Program-made: the position numbers and the translations under genes | Shown here: piece after piece, positions 37,894 to 50,170 of the stretch | Position numbering within the stretch: position 1 is the stretch's first letter | How the letters are laid out: every line of letters begins with the position of its first letter | Assembly (NCBI GenBank): GCA_024663395.1 | Contig: JANFAH010000003.1 | Span: 1,798,001-1,862,000 of the forward strand | Direction: 5' to 3' | Length of the DNA: 64,000 bases | Origin: Pisolithus tinctorius | Taxonomy: Eukaryota; Basidiomycota; Agaricomycetes; Boletales; Pisolithaceae | Notes under the pieces: model-generated | The model's database searches: none | What the model was told of the DNA's origin: nothing | Seen by the model: the letters and a program-made list of their open reading frames with translations, nothing else

Positions 37894-40744
37894 ATGTCTT
37901 CCGTGGGTCACTGGTGGACGTCCCGAGAGCCACTACTGTGCACTTCAAGAAGAATGAATGCACTTATGAAACGTCATCCGGTTGCAACCATAGTTAGCGG
38001 CGGTCCGCAGACAGCTTCTCAGCTACCCTCCGGATCCGCGTCTAGGTCTGCGTACCATGTTAATTTCCCCCTCTAGGCTCTAGCTTGCTGTTCGTGAGAC
38101 ATGTGTTCAACATATTCTCCCCCTGGTCATCCACGAACACGCTGTCCACGTACCTTGACTCTCAGGATCGAGGAAATGTCACTGTCATACTTACATCACT
38201 CTGCTCACCTAGCTGTCAGTCCTGACCAGACCATCGTCTGTGAAGGATGGCTCCTCAAGAAGAGGAGGAAGAAAATGCAGGGTATGCAACCTTCTGTCGT
38301 ACACGTCGACCCTGAAAGCAAGCCTCGACACAGGTTTCGCTCGTCGCTATTTCGTGCTGCATGAATCTGGCATCCTCTCGTACTCTCTCAGCCCAAAGCA
38401 CCCAGTTCGCGACCAAATCGCTATTCCCCACGCTGCTCTCTCTACTGCAGCGGGGCGCAAGGATATCCACGTAGATTCAAACAATGCAACTTTCCATATC
38501 AAATGCCTCACCACGGAAGATTTCAACACGTGGATGGCAGCGTTTAGGTTGGTCAAGTCCCGTCAGGAAGCCTAGCCATTATGACCTTTGCCTAGAAAGT
38601 TCATCACAGCAGACGGACGTAAATCTACGGCAGCCAGCAGGATATCGAGACTCGGCCACTCGCAATGGAACCGGTCCAGTATCATTGCTGAAGACATGGG
38701 CTCGGTACGTCCATCTGGTTGTTAACGTCCCCAGGGTCCCTGATTTTCGACAGGTTATTGCCGAACTGGAGACTGCAATTGCACTCCTCCAGATAGATGA
38801 CCCGCACAAGAAAAGCAGCTCCCTAAAATCCAAGTCAGACAAGGAGAGGCCCAATCACAAAGATAACAAGTTTAGCATGTTCAAGAAAGGTGAATCCTTG
38901 CAATACATTGTGCGTCTTCCGTGCAATGACATCCTGTCGCGAAGCCGGGGGACACCATGAAGATGGAACACTCGCCAAACCGATGACCGAAGCCGATTTT
39001 CATGCGCGCTACCAGCGAATAATCGCAACGCTTGAAACACTGAAAACTCAACATGCTATGCTACTTCGGTCCCTCAATGGCATGCAGGGCGACGCGTCCC
39101 AGCCAGCAGCTAGAGCGTCACCTCTCCCCGCAACAGCCGAAGGCAAGCCCGAAGAGTTACTGCCTCCTTCGCGTTTCTCTACGGCGCTGACGCGTAGATC
39201 GAAGAGGGCATCGTCGATAAGTAGTCTGAGTGATGGTGCCCCGGTGGAGTGGTTCGATGCCCAGGATGATGTTGGAGAAGAGTTTGTGCTGGAAGAGCCG
39301 ACCCCGGATGAAGAAAGGGGTCCTATCGCGCTGCAGACTAGTTTCTCCGGCGATAAAGAATATGAAAGCACGTCTAGTGATGATGAAGAGACCGCACCGC
39401 ATCTATCAAAGCCAGAGCCAGACTTAACGCTGCAAGCGCGCCAAGTCGCCCGGAGGACCTGTCTGCCGTGCGGTCCAGTAGGTGATGAGGGTAGTTTGTT
39501 CACTATGCTGAAGAAGAACGTGGGCAAGGTATGGCATTCTTTGCTGAAAGGTTTGAGAATCTGCAATTTGGCATAGGACCTCTCGACCATTACTTTCCCG
39601 GTATCTTTTAACGAACCTTTGACTATGCTCCAGCGGGCAGCGGAAGAAATGGAGTATCATGAACTTCTTCAGCAGGCTGTTGATAGCAAGGATCCCGTCG
39701 AACGAATATGCTTTGTTGGGGCGTTCGCAGTATCTGGCTACGCACACACAAGACATCGTACTGGTCGGAAAGGATTGTAGGCACGCGCACGTCACTCTAC
39801 ATGCATATGGTTGACCATATAGCAGCAACCCCATGCTTGCAGAGACCTTTGAAGATACTCGCATGAAGTTCATCGCAGAGAAAGTTTCACACAACCCAGT
39901 CGTTATTGCTTATCACGCCGAAGGTAATGGATGGCACCTAGACGGAAAGTCTGCCGGCAAGACAAAGTTCTGGGGTAGTTTGACTTTGATAAGTCGTTGT
40001 TATGAATGTTGACGACTTTGTACAGGGAAGAGCCTGGAAGTTATACCCCTCGGGACAACTCAACTTAAGATCGAGGGAGACATCTACGAGTGGCGAGTGT
40101 GATGTTCTGTACGTTCGACAGTTTCGGCTGATCTCTACCTTGTACTTAGGAACAAGCCGTCGTCTTTCATACGAAATCTGATGATGGGAACGAAATATTT
40201 TGAGCACTGCGGCAAGATGATGATCAAGAACCTCACGAACGGACTCAGTTGCACCATAGAGTTTAAACCGGCTGGTTACTGGGGCGTGTCGAATGAAGTT
40301 GCGGGTGCAGTTGTATCACCTTCAGGAGAAGTATGTGCACGTATCGAAGGCAAGTGGGATGAGCAACTCGCTTTGGCCCTTGATCCCTCGCACCTTCGCG
40401 TGCTATGGCGGATTTCGCCGTTCCCGAAACAGGCCCTCGATTACTACGGGTTCACAGCATACGGCATCACTCTAAACGAGATCACAAGTGACCTGGAAGG
40501 TAAACTTCCGCCAACCGACTCGCGACTGCGCCCGGATGTTCGGGCTCTGGAAGAGGGGAACGTTGATTTGGCAGAAGAACAGAAGACACAGTTGGAAGAG
40601 CGACAGAGGGAACGCCGAAGAAGAGGGGCCGACAGAGAACCCCGGTGGTTTAAACAAAGTGGGGAGGATTGGTTATATGTCGGAGGATACTGGGAAGCAA
40701 GGGCAAAGGGATGGAAGGACTCGCCGGTGGAGCCTTTGTGGTGA
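37894..40744 (+). CDS. Oxysterol-binding protein homologue with PH domain (Osh-like)
   Basis: These proteins move sterols and phosphoinositides between ER and other membranes. The PH domain is clear (TIVCEGWLLKKRRKKMQG, intron, FARRYFVLHESGILSYSL, then EDFNTWMAAFRLVK). A helical linker and an acidic segment (DAQDDVGEEFVLEEP) follow, then the lipid-binding OSBP domain. The OSBP domain includes FVGAFAVSGYAHT, PMLAETFEDTRMKFIAEKVS, KTKFWGKSLEVIPLGTTQL, EHCGKMMIKNL and CTIEFKPAGYWG. The fingerprint usually reading E[KQ]xSHHPP is E-K-V-S-H-N-P-V here. The C terminus GEDWLYVGGYWEAR ends at 40744. The N terminus is uncertain: the first exon (MSSVGHWWTS at 37894) and its link to the PH domain rely on a long or double intron. 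Confidence 0.85.
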
Positions 40745-40909
40745 TGAGCATCTGGCGTACACGTTGTGTTTACCACATGTTAGTACATACCTAATTAACA
40801 AGCCTGGAAACCTTCAATTAGTTCGGCTGCCAAGAGGTCACTACTAACAGTTTTACTTCAAGAGATACAAATCAGGCTGAGTGGGAAAGGCAGGCTCTGA
40901 CGAGGAAAC

Positions 40910-43900
40910 ATGATGTCCTTTCCAGCCCTTCGGAAGGGTGTCGTCGCCAGACGCGCTGTACAGCGATGTCTCGCAACTCATGCGCCAGTCGTCGAGAAAG
41001 ACTGCACTTCCATCACGCCGCCTTACGAAAAACTACTGGGGAAACTCGAGCGCGTACGGGAACTACTCAACCACCGCCCACTCACCCTAGCGGAAAAGAT
41101 TCTATACAGTCACCTAACTGATCCCGAAAAAAGCCTTGCCGGTGGAGGGAAAATCAGGGGGGATGCTTACTTGCAGCTAAACCCTCAACGCGTAGCCATG
41201 CAAGACGCCTCAGCACAGTCAGTTATTCTCTTCGATGGTTGAGAGGAAACTAATTGCCGCACCGCAGAATGGCCCTGTGCGTTAGGCTATACACTAAAAT
41301 CCGCCATAACATTTGCTGATGTCCACTATAGCCTACAGTTTATGAGTGCTGGTCTACCCCGCTGCGCGGTTCCTACGAGCATCCATTGTGACCATCTCAT
41401 CCAGGCTGCTGATGGGGCTGCATCCGATCTTGAGGTACTTCGCTGCCGTTTATTTAAGATTATCCTGCACTTTAAAGATACCTAGAGATCCATCATTTCG
41501 AACCAGGAAGTGTTCGATTTCCTGGAGAGCGCCGCGCGTAAATATGGCATCGAGTTTTGGAAGCCGGGTTCTGGAATTATCCACCAAATCGTCCTAGAAA
41601 ACTATGCTGCTCCTGGAATGCTCATGTGAGTTGTACCTTGCTCCCTCTCATCTACTCACTCAGCGTCGTGTTAGGCTTGGAACCGGTAAGTAAGGCGTAC
41701 GGCGTAAGCAGGCCATTAATTTGCCCCGCAGACTCGCATACACCCAATGCTGGTGGTCTGGGTTTACTCGCTATAGGTGTTGGAGGAGCGGACGCGGTGG
41801 ACGCTATGACAGGAACACCTTGGGAGCTGAAGGCACCTCAGGTAGTCGGTGGGTTGCTTTTCAGATCAAATTTCCACAGGCTTTAAGTGATGGTGTAACG
41901 CTAGGCATACATCTGACTGGTGAACTTGATGGCTGGGCAACTCCGAAGGATATAATCCTCTACTTGACCGGGAAGCTCACTGTTCGGGTGAGTGCAAATC
42001 CTGCAGGGCACACCATTTAGTTGATCAGCATTTAGGGAGGCACTGGTCGCATCCTGGAATATTTTGGTCCGGGTGTTCATACCCAGTCTTGCACCGGTAG
42101 GAGTCACTTCCTGGATTTTATGGCCTAGACACAAACTCTGTTCAGGACTTGCAACTGTCGCGAACATGGGAGCTGAAGTGGGGGCGACAACGTCTACATT
42201 TCCCTACACGGCTAATATGCGCGCATATTTACACGCGACTGGCAGAGGTCCAGTGGCCCGTGCCGCCGATGAAGCCGCTGCCAAGGGTTACCTTAGTGCT
42301 GATGAGGGCTGTGATTATGATAAGGTCATCGAAATTGTAAGTTTTGCATGACTTGGCTTAAGCGGATTTTGATACCATTTCTATGTAGAACCTCTCGAAA
42401 CTGGAGCCCATGATCAACGGGCCGTTTACCCCTGATTTGGCAACCCCTTTGTCGAAGTTCGGTTCATTTGTTCAAGAACGCGGGTGGAAGGATGAGGTTT
42501 CTGCGTGTCTCATCGGCTCATGTACCAATAGTTCTTATGAGGACATGGTTGGTTCAAGTGGTTTCCGGGTAATATCAGCTGACGACTTTGAAGACTAGGG
42601 TTGCTGAAGTCGCTGAGCAAGCGAGGGCTGCCGGGCTCAAAACCCAGGTTCCCTTTTTATGCACACCTGGTTCTGAGCAAATTCGTGCCACCATGGAGCG
42701 TGACGGAGTAACGACCAGTTTGCAGGATGTAGGCGCCATGGTTCTCGCTAATGCTTGCGGTCCATGTATTGGTCAAGTAAGTGGTCGGTCTACACCGCCG
42801 CTTCCGGTTCGTATTCTAACTTTTTCTGTAAGTGGAAGCGAGATGACGCCAAGGGTAAAGAGAACGGTGTGTGATAGAACTGGGAAAGTTTTTCACAGTA
42901 ACTGACACATGCACAAAGCCATTCTCACATCCTTCAATCGGTAAGGTCTCTTCTGCAGATTTTCCACCAGTATCTGACCATCCACAGTAATTTCAAGTCT
43001 CGTAACGACGGGAATAGTTACACTATGAATTTCCTCGCATCACCAACTATCGTTACTGCAATGGCCTTCTCTGGGAAGCTTTCGTTCAACCCGACCACCG
43101 ATTCTATAACTTTACCGAATGGAGAGCCTTTCAAATTCTCTTCCCCTAGAGGTCAAGATTTGCCTTCGAATGGGTTTTCCCTCGGGAACCAGAGTTATTA
43201 CCCTAGCCCCATACCAGAGCCTCAGCCAGAAACTGAAGTGATCATTAAAAGTGACTCTCAACGTCTTGAACTTCTGGAACCTTTCTCAAGTCACTTTGGA
43301 CCCCAAAATCCTAGAGGCCTCGAGCTCCCTGCATTAAAGGTGTTGATGAGGGTAAGAGGCAAATGCACAACTGACCATATTTCTGCCGCCGTGAGTGATC
43401 CTTCCCTATCAGAAGGTCAACAGTGTTGATCGATTGTCAAGGGCCCCTGGTTGAAATACAAGGGACACCTCACCAACATCTCAGAAAATACTTGTTCGTC
43501 CCGTTCTATCGAATTCAAAAGAAGTGTACTGACTAGTTTGCATCCTCAGTGATCACGGTGAGATAATGATACATTAATTTTTCTTCTTTTTCTGAAACGT
43601 GACTTTAGGCGGTGAACGATGAAGGCGGTGATATCAATGTCGCTTTCGATCATGATCGCGGTGCAATGGAAACTGCCAGTGATACCATCCCGACAATCGC
43701 CAAAAGACTCAAATCCCGTAACCAACCATGGGCGTTGATCGCTGACGAAAACTATGGCGAAGGCAGCGCCCGTGAGCACGCCGCACTGCAGCCCCGATTT
43801 TACGGTAAGATTTTTGCTCTACATTCCAGCTCTGCAGGCAGCATTCCTCATTTTCTTAGGGTGTGCCATGATTGTCGCGCGTTCTTTCGCTCGCATTCAC

Positions 43901-44218
43901 GAAACGAACCTCAAGGTGAGATCAGACATTCCGTTACCTACGATCTTTGTTCTGAAAATCATCTAGAAACAAGGTGTCCTCCCACTTTGGTTTGTTGATA
44001 CGGCCGATTATTCTCGTATCGGGTCCGGAGACACAATCGAAACTATTGGTGTAGCTACTCTCCTTGGTGGGGATGCAAACGCCGCCATTAAGCTTCGCGT
44101 TTTGAAGCGCAGTGGAGAAGCCATTGAGATACCCGTCAAACATACGATGTCTGCTGACCAGCTGAACTGGTTCCGAACAGGATCGGCATTGAACTACATC
44201 CGCTCACAGATGGCATGA
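40910..44218 (+). CDS. Mitochondrial aconitase family protein (possibly Aco2-type)
   Basis: Aconitases carry a [4Fe-4S] cluster and interconvert citrate and isocitrate, or act as homocitrate dehydratase in lysine synthesis. The start at 40910 gives a probable mitochondrial presequence ([21 protein letters not shown]). Blocks include [61 protein letters not shown], and the cluster cysteines in [12 protein letters not shown] and [10 protein letters not shown]. Further blocks are [54 protein letters not shown] and [19 protein letters not shown]. The stop is at 44218. The fourth-domain sequence ([19 protein letters not shown]) looks more like fungal Aco2 than canonical Aco1; this is inference. 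About ten introns are present. Confidence 0.92.
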
Positions 44219-44366
44219 CTACGACTACGTGATCCTTGAGACAGTGTACTAGCAGGGACATGCAATATATATGCACTTTTGGTACGAAAGGTTCCCCGAA
44301 GATTAAGCCCGATGAAAACAGGCTTTCATGACCCTCTCATGTCGCAGAACAACTCCGGGAAGAGGG

Positions 44367-47300
44367 TTACTCGGTGGTAGTCGCCATTTGCCCAAGCTGC
44401 GAAAGCTGCGCAGCACTCAAATGCTGCTGTCCTTGTAGCGCACTTAAGACATTCTTCGCAAGTAGTACAGCGGACGTCGGCATCCCTGCCAACTGGGCAA
44501 CTTTGAGCGCATGACTGTCGCGGTTGACGCCCGGCCTGAGGCAATGAGAGTAGGTGAAGTAGCCATCCTATATGTAAATGAGAATATGTTCTTTGCGAGT
44601 GACGAGTAAGCAGAACATACTTCAGTTTCACGTACATCTGTGCAGAAAAATCCAACGCCCCGAAAGACCCCACCACCATGGTGGTCGACTTCGGAGTAGG
44701 AGAGTAGATCAGCCAATTCATGGAAATGGGTCGCAAACAGTGCTCGACATCGGTTGTTTACGACTAGATGATGCACGGTGGCAAATGCGATGGCTAAACC
44801 GTCTCTGACCGTTGTGCCCCGGCCAACTTCGTCCATGATGACCTTCAACTTGATAAGTCGTCTGATTCATCGCCATGGGTGCATGCAACTTACCAAACTT
44901 TTCGGAGTCGCGCGTCGAAGGATTTCAGCCGTCTCTAGCATCTCGACCATAAATGTACTCCTATCTCGAAACAGGTCGTCTTTGGCCCCGACCCTGGAGA
45001 ACAGCCTATCGACTACACCGATAACAGCATGTTCAGCAGGTACAAATGATCCAGTTTGAGCAAGAATTGCGATTATTGCAGTTTGCCTTAAGAATGTTGA
45101 TTTTCCAGCCATATTGGGTCCAGTAATGATATGCAGCTGTGAGTCAGCTCTCAGCGACACAGAGTTTGGTGTAAAAACTCGACCAGAGGTAAGAAGGCCA
45201 AGTTCGACTGTGGGGTGACGACCATGTATCACTTCATACCCAGTACTGAAAGACATGACATTAGATTGAACAGAGCTGCCACAATGGATACTCACCCATC
45301 TTTTACGATTGGCCGAGTAAGCCGGAATTCTGCCGCAAGGTTAGCAAAGCCGATCGTAACATCCAATTCATCCATGATCCCGGCGTTGCGTCTCAGTTGG
45401 GAAGCAAAAACCTTAACCTACGACAACTTCAGCAGGCGTCGAAAAATGTCGTCGAAGAAAATGACCTCGTCACGCAAAGTATCGAAGATTTCTTTCTCAG
45501 CATTTGAGATAGCTGTGGCGATTTCAACGATTTGGTTACCAAGTTGCGACCAAGGCTATCGTTGCTCAGCACGAGAGAGGGAATCAATCAAAACAACGTA
45601 CCAGATAGAAGAAGCTGCCAGTGGAAGCATTCTCCGATATACTGATGAACTCCGGAGATGATTTTATCTTACTCTGATCCCGTTTCGCCCGAGCAAGGTG
45701 AACATGCATACCCTGACCAGGGGACGTGCGCAGTGTCAAGGAAGGTGCACCTTAGGCGATCTCAGTAGTATCTAACGCATGCGTGAGCCTGACATACTAT
45801 ATTGAATTTGTAATTCTCGCTCCAGCGTTCGCCGACGGTCAAGGAGGTTGCTCAGCCTCTGGTGTAATTCCGCAAGTTCTTCTGAAAAGCTATGGCAATG
45901 GTTGAGCATCCTGCCGAAGATACGGAGCGATCATATGGAAACTCACTCAGGTCTAACCGTCCATTTGTAAACGCCATGGTATGCGACCGTTTGCACGGTT
46001 TTATCTTCCTGAGAAACGTCGTCTTCCTCTGGTGCTTGCGTGGAAGGATCCGCACTTTCGACGTCATCCAATGCAGATGCGATGCGATGCGATAAACTCT
46101 GAAGGTCCGCAATGCTAGACATCATAGCATCAATGTTGCCCCATTCGCTAGCGGTCGAAGTTCCGCGTTCGAGAGTCTCCATCTTCCTCTCGAGTTCAAG
46201 CCGTCTTTGTATTAACATCCAAACTTCAATGGTCCGATGGATCGATAGCAAATCCCTTAGTTCTCCTTTCCGAAGGAGAAACTTTTGGACAATGCGAATA
46301 GTGTCCTCGCATTCTTTCAACGATTGCACGATGTCTTCGCGGAGGTAGGGCCTGTCATAGAAAAAAGCCACCAGTGATTGGCGTGTCCCAATCTCCCTGA
46401 CTGATGTACTGGGTGAACCTGATGAATTTGTCAGTGCTATTGAAGTCAACGTCAGTAATGCGGCGACACCCACAAAGCCTGCGACTCAGTAATCGTGTCC
46501 CACTGCTGGTCACTGTTCTCTTGACCACGCTAAGTAAACTACCCGCTGTCCCTCCTTCCCTTGCGCTCTCTCTGATTTCAAGAGCTTCAGTGGTGTGAGA
46601 GTCGATATGCATGCGTTCCTCCATACCCTCCCTGCTGGGGTTCGAAAGTTGAGGCATGTGTTCCAAGAGGTTTAGGCGCATGTAATTCGTAAGGATGTTA
46701 ACAGCTTCTAGTTCGTGGGCCGTGTACGTGCCAGAAATAGAGGAATCTGACGGGGGATCATCAAGAGGAGACCGCACTGTGGCAGAAAGGGGTGTGTACG
46801 CGACAAGAATGTCTTCGTCCTCTATTGCTTTTCGGACTGGATGATCGGCACAGGATTTCAGTTCGTCCGGGAGAACGATTTCTCTGGGACATATCCGAGC
46901 CAGATGGTCTTTCAAACCTTCTAAAGGAAGGATTTTGGTAAAAAATTCCCCGGTAGACACGTCGATCCAAGCCAAGCCAATGGTCCCTGTGTCCTTCTCA
47001 CTATTGGATGACAGTGAAGATGCAACTGCGAGAAGGTAGTTGTTTTGGCAGTGATCCAAGAACGGTTCGTCTATGAGGGTTCCTGGGGTGATGACGCGAA
47101 CGACACGGCGCTCGAATGCAGGTTTTTGGTCTGGCTTATGAAGGGGAAACTCTTCGCACATGGCGACAAAGCGTTTGTGATGAAGCACGAGGACCTTGAG
47201 GTATTTGTCAAGGTGCATCAGGGGGAAGCCACACATGGTGATATTCTGCTTGTCCCAGACACGGGAAGTCAGCTTGATGCCCAAGAGACTCGCCACCTCT

Positions 47301-47830
47301 TCTGCTTGATCAAAATATGACTGAAGAAGCATGTTACAATTGACCAATCGCTTCGCGGACAGCTACATACATACCTCATAAAACTGGCCCACTCTTGTGA
47401 GTAAGATGCAGTGGGGGAAGTTTTTGAGATTGGTCAAGATTTCCTTGGCAAGCGCGTTTCTAGGCTGCTTGGAGCAGGAACTGGCATCTGGGTGGTTTCC
47501 ATTTGGCGGGTCAGTGACTCCTGAAATCTCTTCACCTGCATTTACATGGAGAGAAGGCCGTTTTGCTTTTCGTCTCCTCGGTCTCGGTATGGGCTCAGAA
47601 ATACCGGGAGCAGGCGACGGATGGAAGGGGGCATTGTTGCCGTTGGAAAGCACACTGGCGGATAACGCGTCGCACGTCACTGGCGCGGTCTCAGACGCGG
47701 ACAGCTGCTTGCGAGGGAGTTCAGAATACTTTTTCTTGGTGATCGTCACGGATGGTCTCTTGGGCTCAAATGCTCCAGCAGAGGAGTGAAAGACGCGTAT
47801 TAGCCTGACGCGGTGTGCCATTAAAGTCAA
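44367..47830 (-). CDS. MSH1: Mitochondrial DNA mismatch repair protein MSH1 (MutS homologue)
   Basis: MSH1 maintains mitochondrial DNA. The start at 47830 gives a basic, Ser-containing presequence ([21 protein letters not shown]), consistent with mitochondrial import; MAHRV at 47821 is an alternative. After a disordered segment comes the mismatch-recognition domain with the Phe-x-Glu motif ([10 protein letters not shown]), then [30 protein letters not shown] and [18 protein letters not shown]. Clamp and lever regions include [20 protein letters not shown]. The ATPase has Walker [23 protein letters not shown], Walker [12 protein letters not shown] and the switch LFATHFHEL. The stop is at 44367. 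About eight introns are present. It is divergent from CDC11 over 169 bases and convergent with the aconitase gene. Confidence 0.94.
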
Positions 47831-47999
47831 TCAATTAGTTGGTACGCGTCTGACAGGACTCTGGGGCTTCGCGGCGTCGCGGTGGCGCCGAAGGGTCGGA
47901 GTCTGAAAAGTGGTTGGGACGAGTTGCTCCCTCTCTTGCCTTGCCGTTCGCAAGTCTAGCAAGCTCACTGACACCAGACAACACCCTTCGTCCATCAAA
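47831..47999. promoter_or_regulatory. 169-base divergent interval between MSH1 and CDC11
   Basis: Opposing start codons lie 169 bases apart with no clear TATA element. A shared promoter is inferred only from this geometry. Confidence 0.35.
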
Positions 48000-49651
48000 A
48001 TGTCTTTCGCTGGCAGACGCAGAGGAAACAAGATCAAGAAGGGTGTCCAGTTCACTCTCATGGTCGTCGGTTCGTCTCCTGCCCCTCTCTTTACACGCAA
48101 ATTTTGACTTTTTGTTCGCTTCCATAGGTGCTTCTGGAACGGGTCGTACAACTTTTGTCAACACCCTCTGTGACTCTGAGGTCTTGGCCCACAAGGTGTC
48201 CGACAACCCAGACACGGCGCACATCGAGGAAGGTATTAGGATAAAGCCCGTCAACGTCGGTATGTCCGTTTCCTGGCGGCCTAACATTACCGCGTTATGT
48301 CAACTCTTCACTTGTAGAACTCGAGGAGGATGGTGTCCGCATCGCGCTCACCATTGTAGATACGCCTGGCTTCGGTGACAACATCGACAACGAGTTCGCG
48401 TCAGTACTACCCTCTCGCTTACGTGGATTGGTTCGACTCCTTTTTTCGTAGTTTTCAAGAAATTGTTGGCTACCTCGAGCGCCAATACGACGACATCTTG
48501 GCGGAAGAATCCCGTATCAAACGTAACCCTAGGTTCAGGGACAACCGAATCCATGCTCTGCTTTACTTCATCCCGCCAACTGGCCATGCGTAAGTCAGCC
48601 GAAGTTGCGCGTGACGTCTTTTGTTGATATCCCTCTCTCAACAGTCTGAGGGAGATGGATATCGAGTTAATGCGCCGCTTGTCGCCTCGCGTCAACGTGA
48701 TCCCTGTCATCGGCAAGGCGGATTCTTTGACCCCAAGCGAACTCCGGGGTTTCAAGAAACGCGTCAGTATTGGAATATGGAATTTGTTCCCGCACTGACT
48801 TGCACGACAGATCATGGAAGACATCGAACATTATGACATCCCCATCTATAACTTCCCCTATGACATTGAAGAAGACGACGAGGAGACCATCCAAGATAAC
48901 AGCGAACTACGGGTTGGTATTTCAACACATCCGTCCTGCCAACGTTAATCGTTTCGTGCAGGCCCTCCTTCCCTTTGCTATCATAGGTTCTGAGGAGGTG
49001 CTCGATGTAGATGGACAGTCCGTTCGCGCCAGGCGATACCCTTGGGGTATCGTTGAGGTCGACAATCCGAAGCACTCGGATTTCAGCAGACTCAGGAGTG
49101 CCCTCTTGAAGTGAGTTGATTCCGCACCGTCACGTGAACATTTACAAGAAAGAATGGATAGCTCTCACCTCTCGGACCTCAAGTCGCTCACCCACGACGT
49201 GCTCTATGAGACGTACCGTACCGAGAAATTGTCCAGGACGGTGCACGCCGATGCGCAGTACGAGTTTTGGTTTGTACCCCGAATCCATACTGACCGGTGG
49301 TGTCTACAGTGACTCGTCTATTCTCCCTGAGGAGCTTGCCACCCAGAGCGTGCGTCTCAAAGAGGAACAACTCCGCCGTGAGGAAGAGAAGGTTCGTGAA
49401 GGGTGCTGCGCTGGTTCCGGGTAACCATGGCCTGACTGTGTTCCTCTTTTTTTCTTTTTTAGCTTCGTGAGATCGAACTTAAAGTACAGCGGGAGATCAA
49501 TGAGAAGCGACAGGAGCTGTTGGCCAAGGAAGAATCTCTGAGGTATGATGTGTTACAAGCGATGATTGACAGGCACTGAAAAAGACCATGTGACAGAAAT
49601 CTGGAGAGCCGACTGGCTGCCCAAGGTTCACAGGGCGAGTTCCGAGACTGA
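48000..49651 (+). CDS. CDC11: Septin, Cdc11/AspA type
   Basis: Septins polymerise at the bud neck or septum and organise the cortex. The start at 48000 (MSFAGRRRGNKIKKGVQFTL) contains the basic polybasic region. The P-loop reads GASGTGRTTF, with Arg where GTPases usually have Lys, as seen in Cdc11/AspA septins. G3 is VDTPGFGDNIDNEF and G4 is VIGKADSLTP. Family blocks YLERQYDDILAEESRIKRN, LLYFIPPTGHALREMDIELM, NFPYDIEEDDEET, RRYPWGIVEVDNPKHSDF and SLTHDVLYETYRTEKLS follow. A C-terminal coiled coil (RLKEEQLRREEEKLREIEL, then REINEKRQELLAKEESLRNLE) ends at 49651. Seven or more short introns are present. Length is about 385 residues. Confidence 0.93.
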
Positions 49652-50170
49652 TGGAGTTTCGATTGGTGAAAAGCATCGGACTGTGTGGTCTAGAGTATAC
49701 CCTGTGCCGCGTCCATTCCTTACTGATTTGTCCATTCCCTCGTTTGTGGTTACTTCTAATCTCTGCGACTCTATTAGCGGATAATGCAGACGCTCCTTGT
49801 GTTGCCTTGTCACTATTTCTTGTCTTTGTGTTCCTTGCTCCATACAAAATGCAACTGTCACACTTGACGCGTCGGAGTTGAATCAGCTGTGAAATACTTG
49901 TAACTCCGACATTCCTCATTTGGATATTTTGTGATGAGAGCACGCACGCCCCGTCGTTGGCACCGTGCAGCCCAGCGATCAACACACAGCCGTATACGCA
50001 TCAGCGTCGCTCTGCATGGTCTCCAGGCTGTACAGTGATTGACACCACCGTTTGGACACTGGACGCGGCCAAAGCTCGCTCTTGCTCGCATTCCGGTCTT
50101 TGCTCCACGGTTCTTTTTTTTTCTTCTTCGTGGTTTTGTGGTTTCCCACCGCGACCTTCGATTCCGCGGT
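49652..50170. other. Intergenic upstream of the MIT-domain gene
   Basis: These 519 bases form the 3' flank of CDC11 and the 5' region of the MIT-domain gene. The last 60 bases contain a T/C-rich tract (TTTTTTTTTCTTCTTCG near 50116-50132). The downstream frame stays open back to 50039, but the extra residues are hydrophobic and compositionally odd, so I treat them as leader. Confidence 0.45.

Noticed and set aside
47397..47789. 130-codon plus-strand open frame within MSH1
   Set aside because: Antisense to the disordered N-terminal region of MSH1; no features, and MSH1 frame conservation explains the locus.
50039..50170. In-frame N-terminal extension of the MIT-domain protein
   Set aside because: The extra 44 residues are translated from a T/C-rich leader (run of Phe/Leu), and the ATG at 50171 follows the typical leader tract. 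Kept only as an alternative start.
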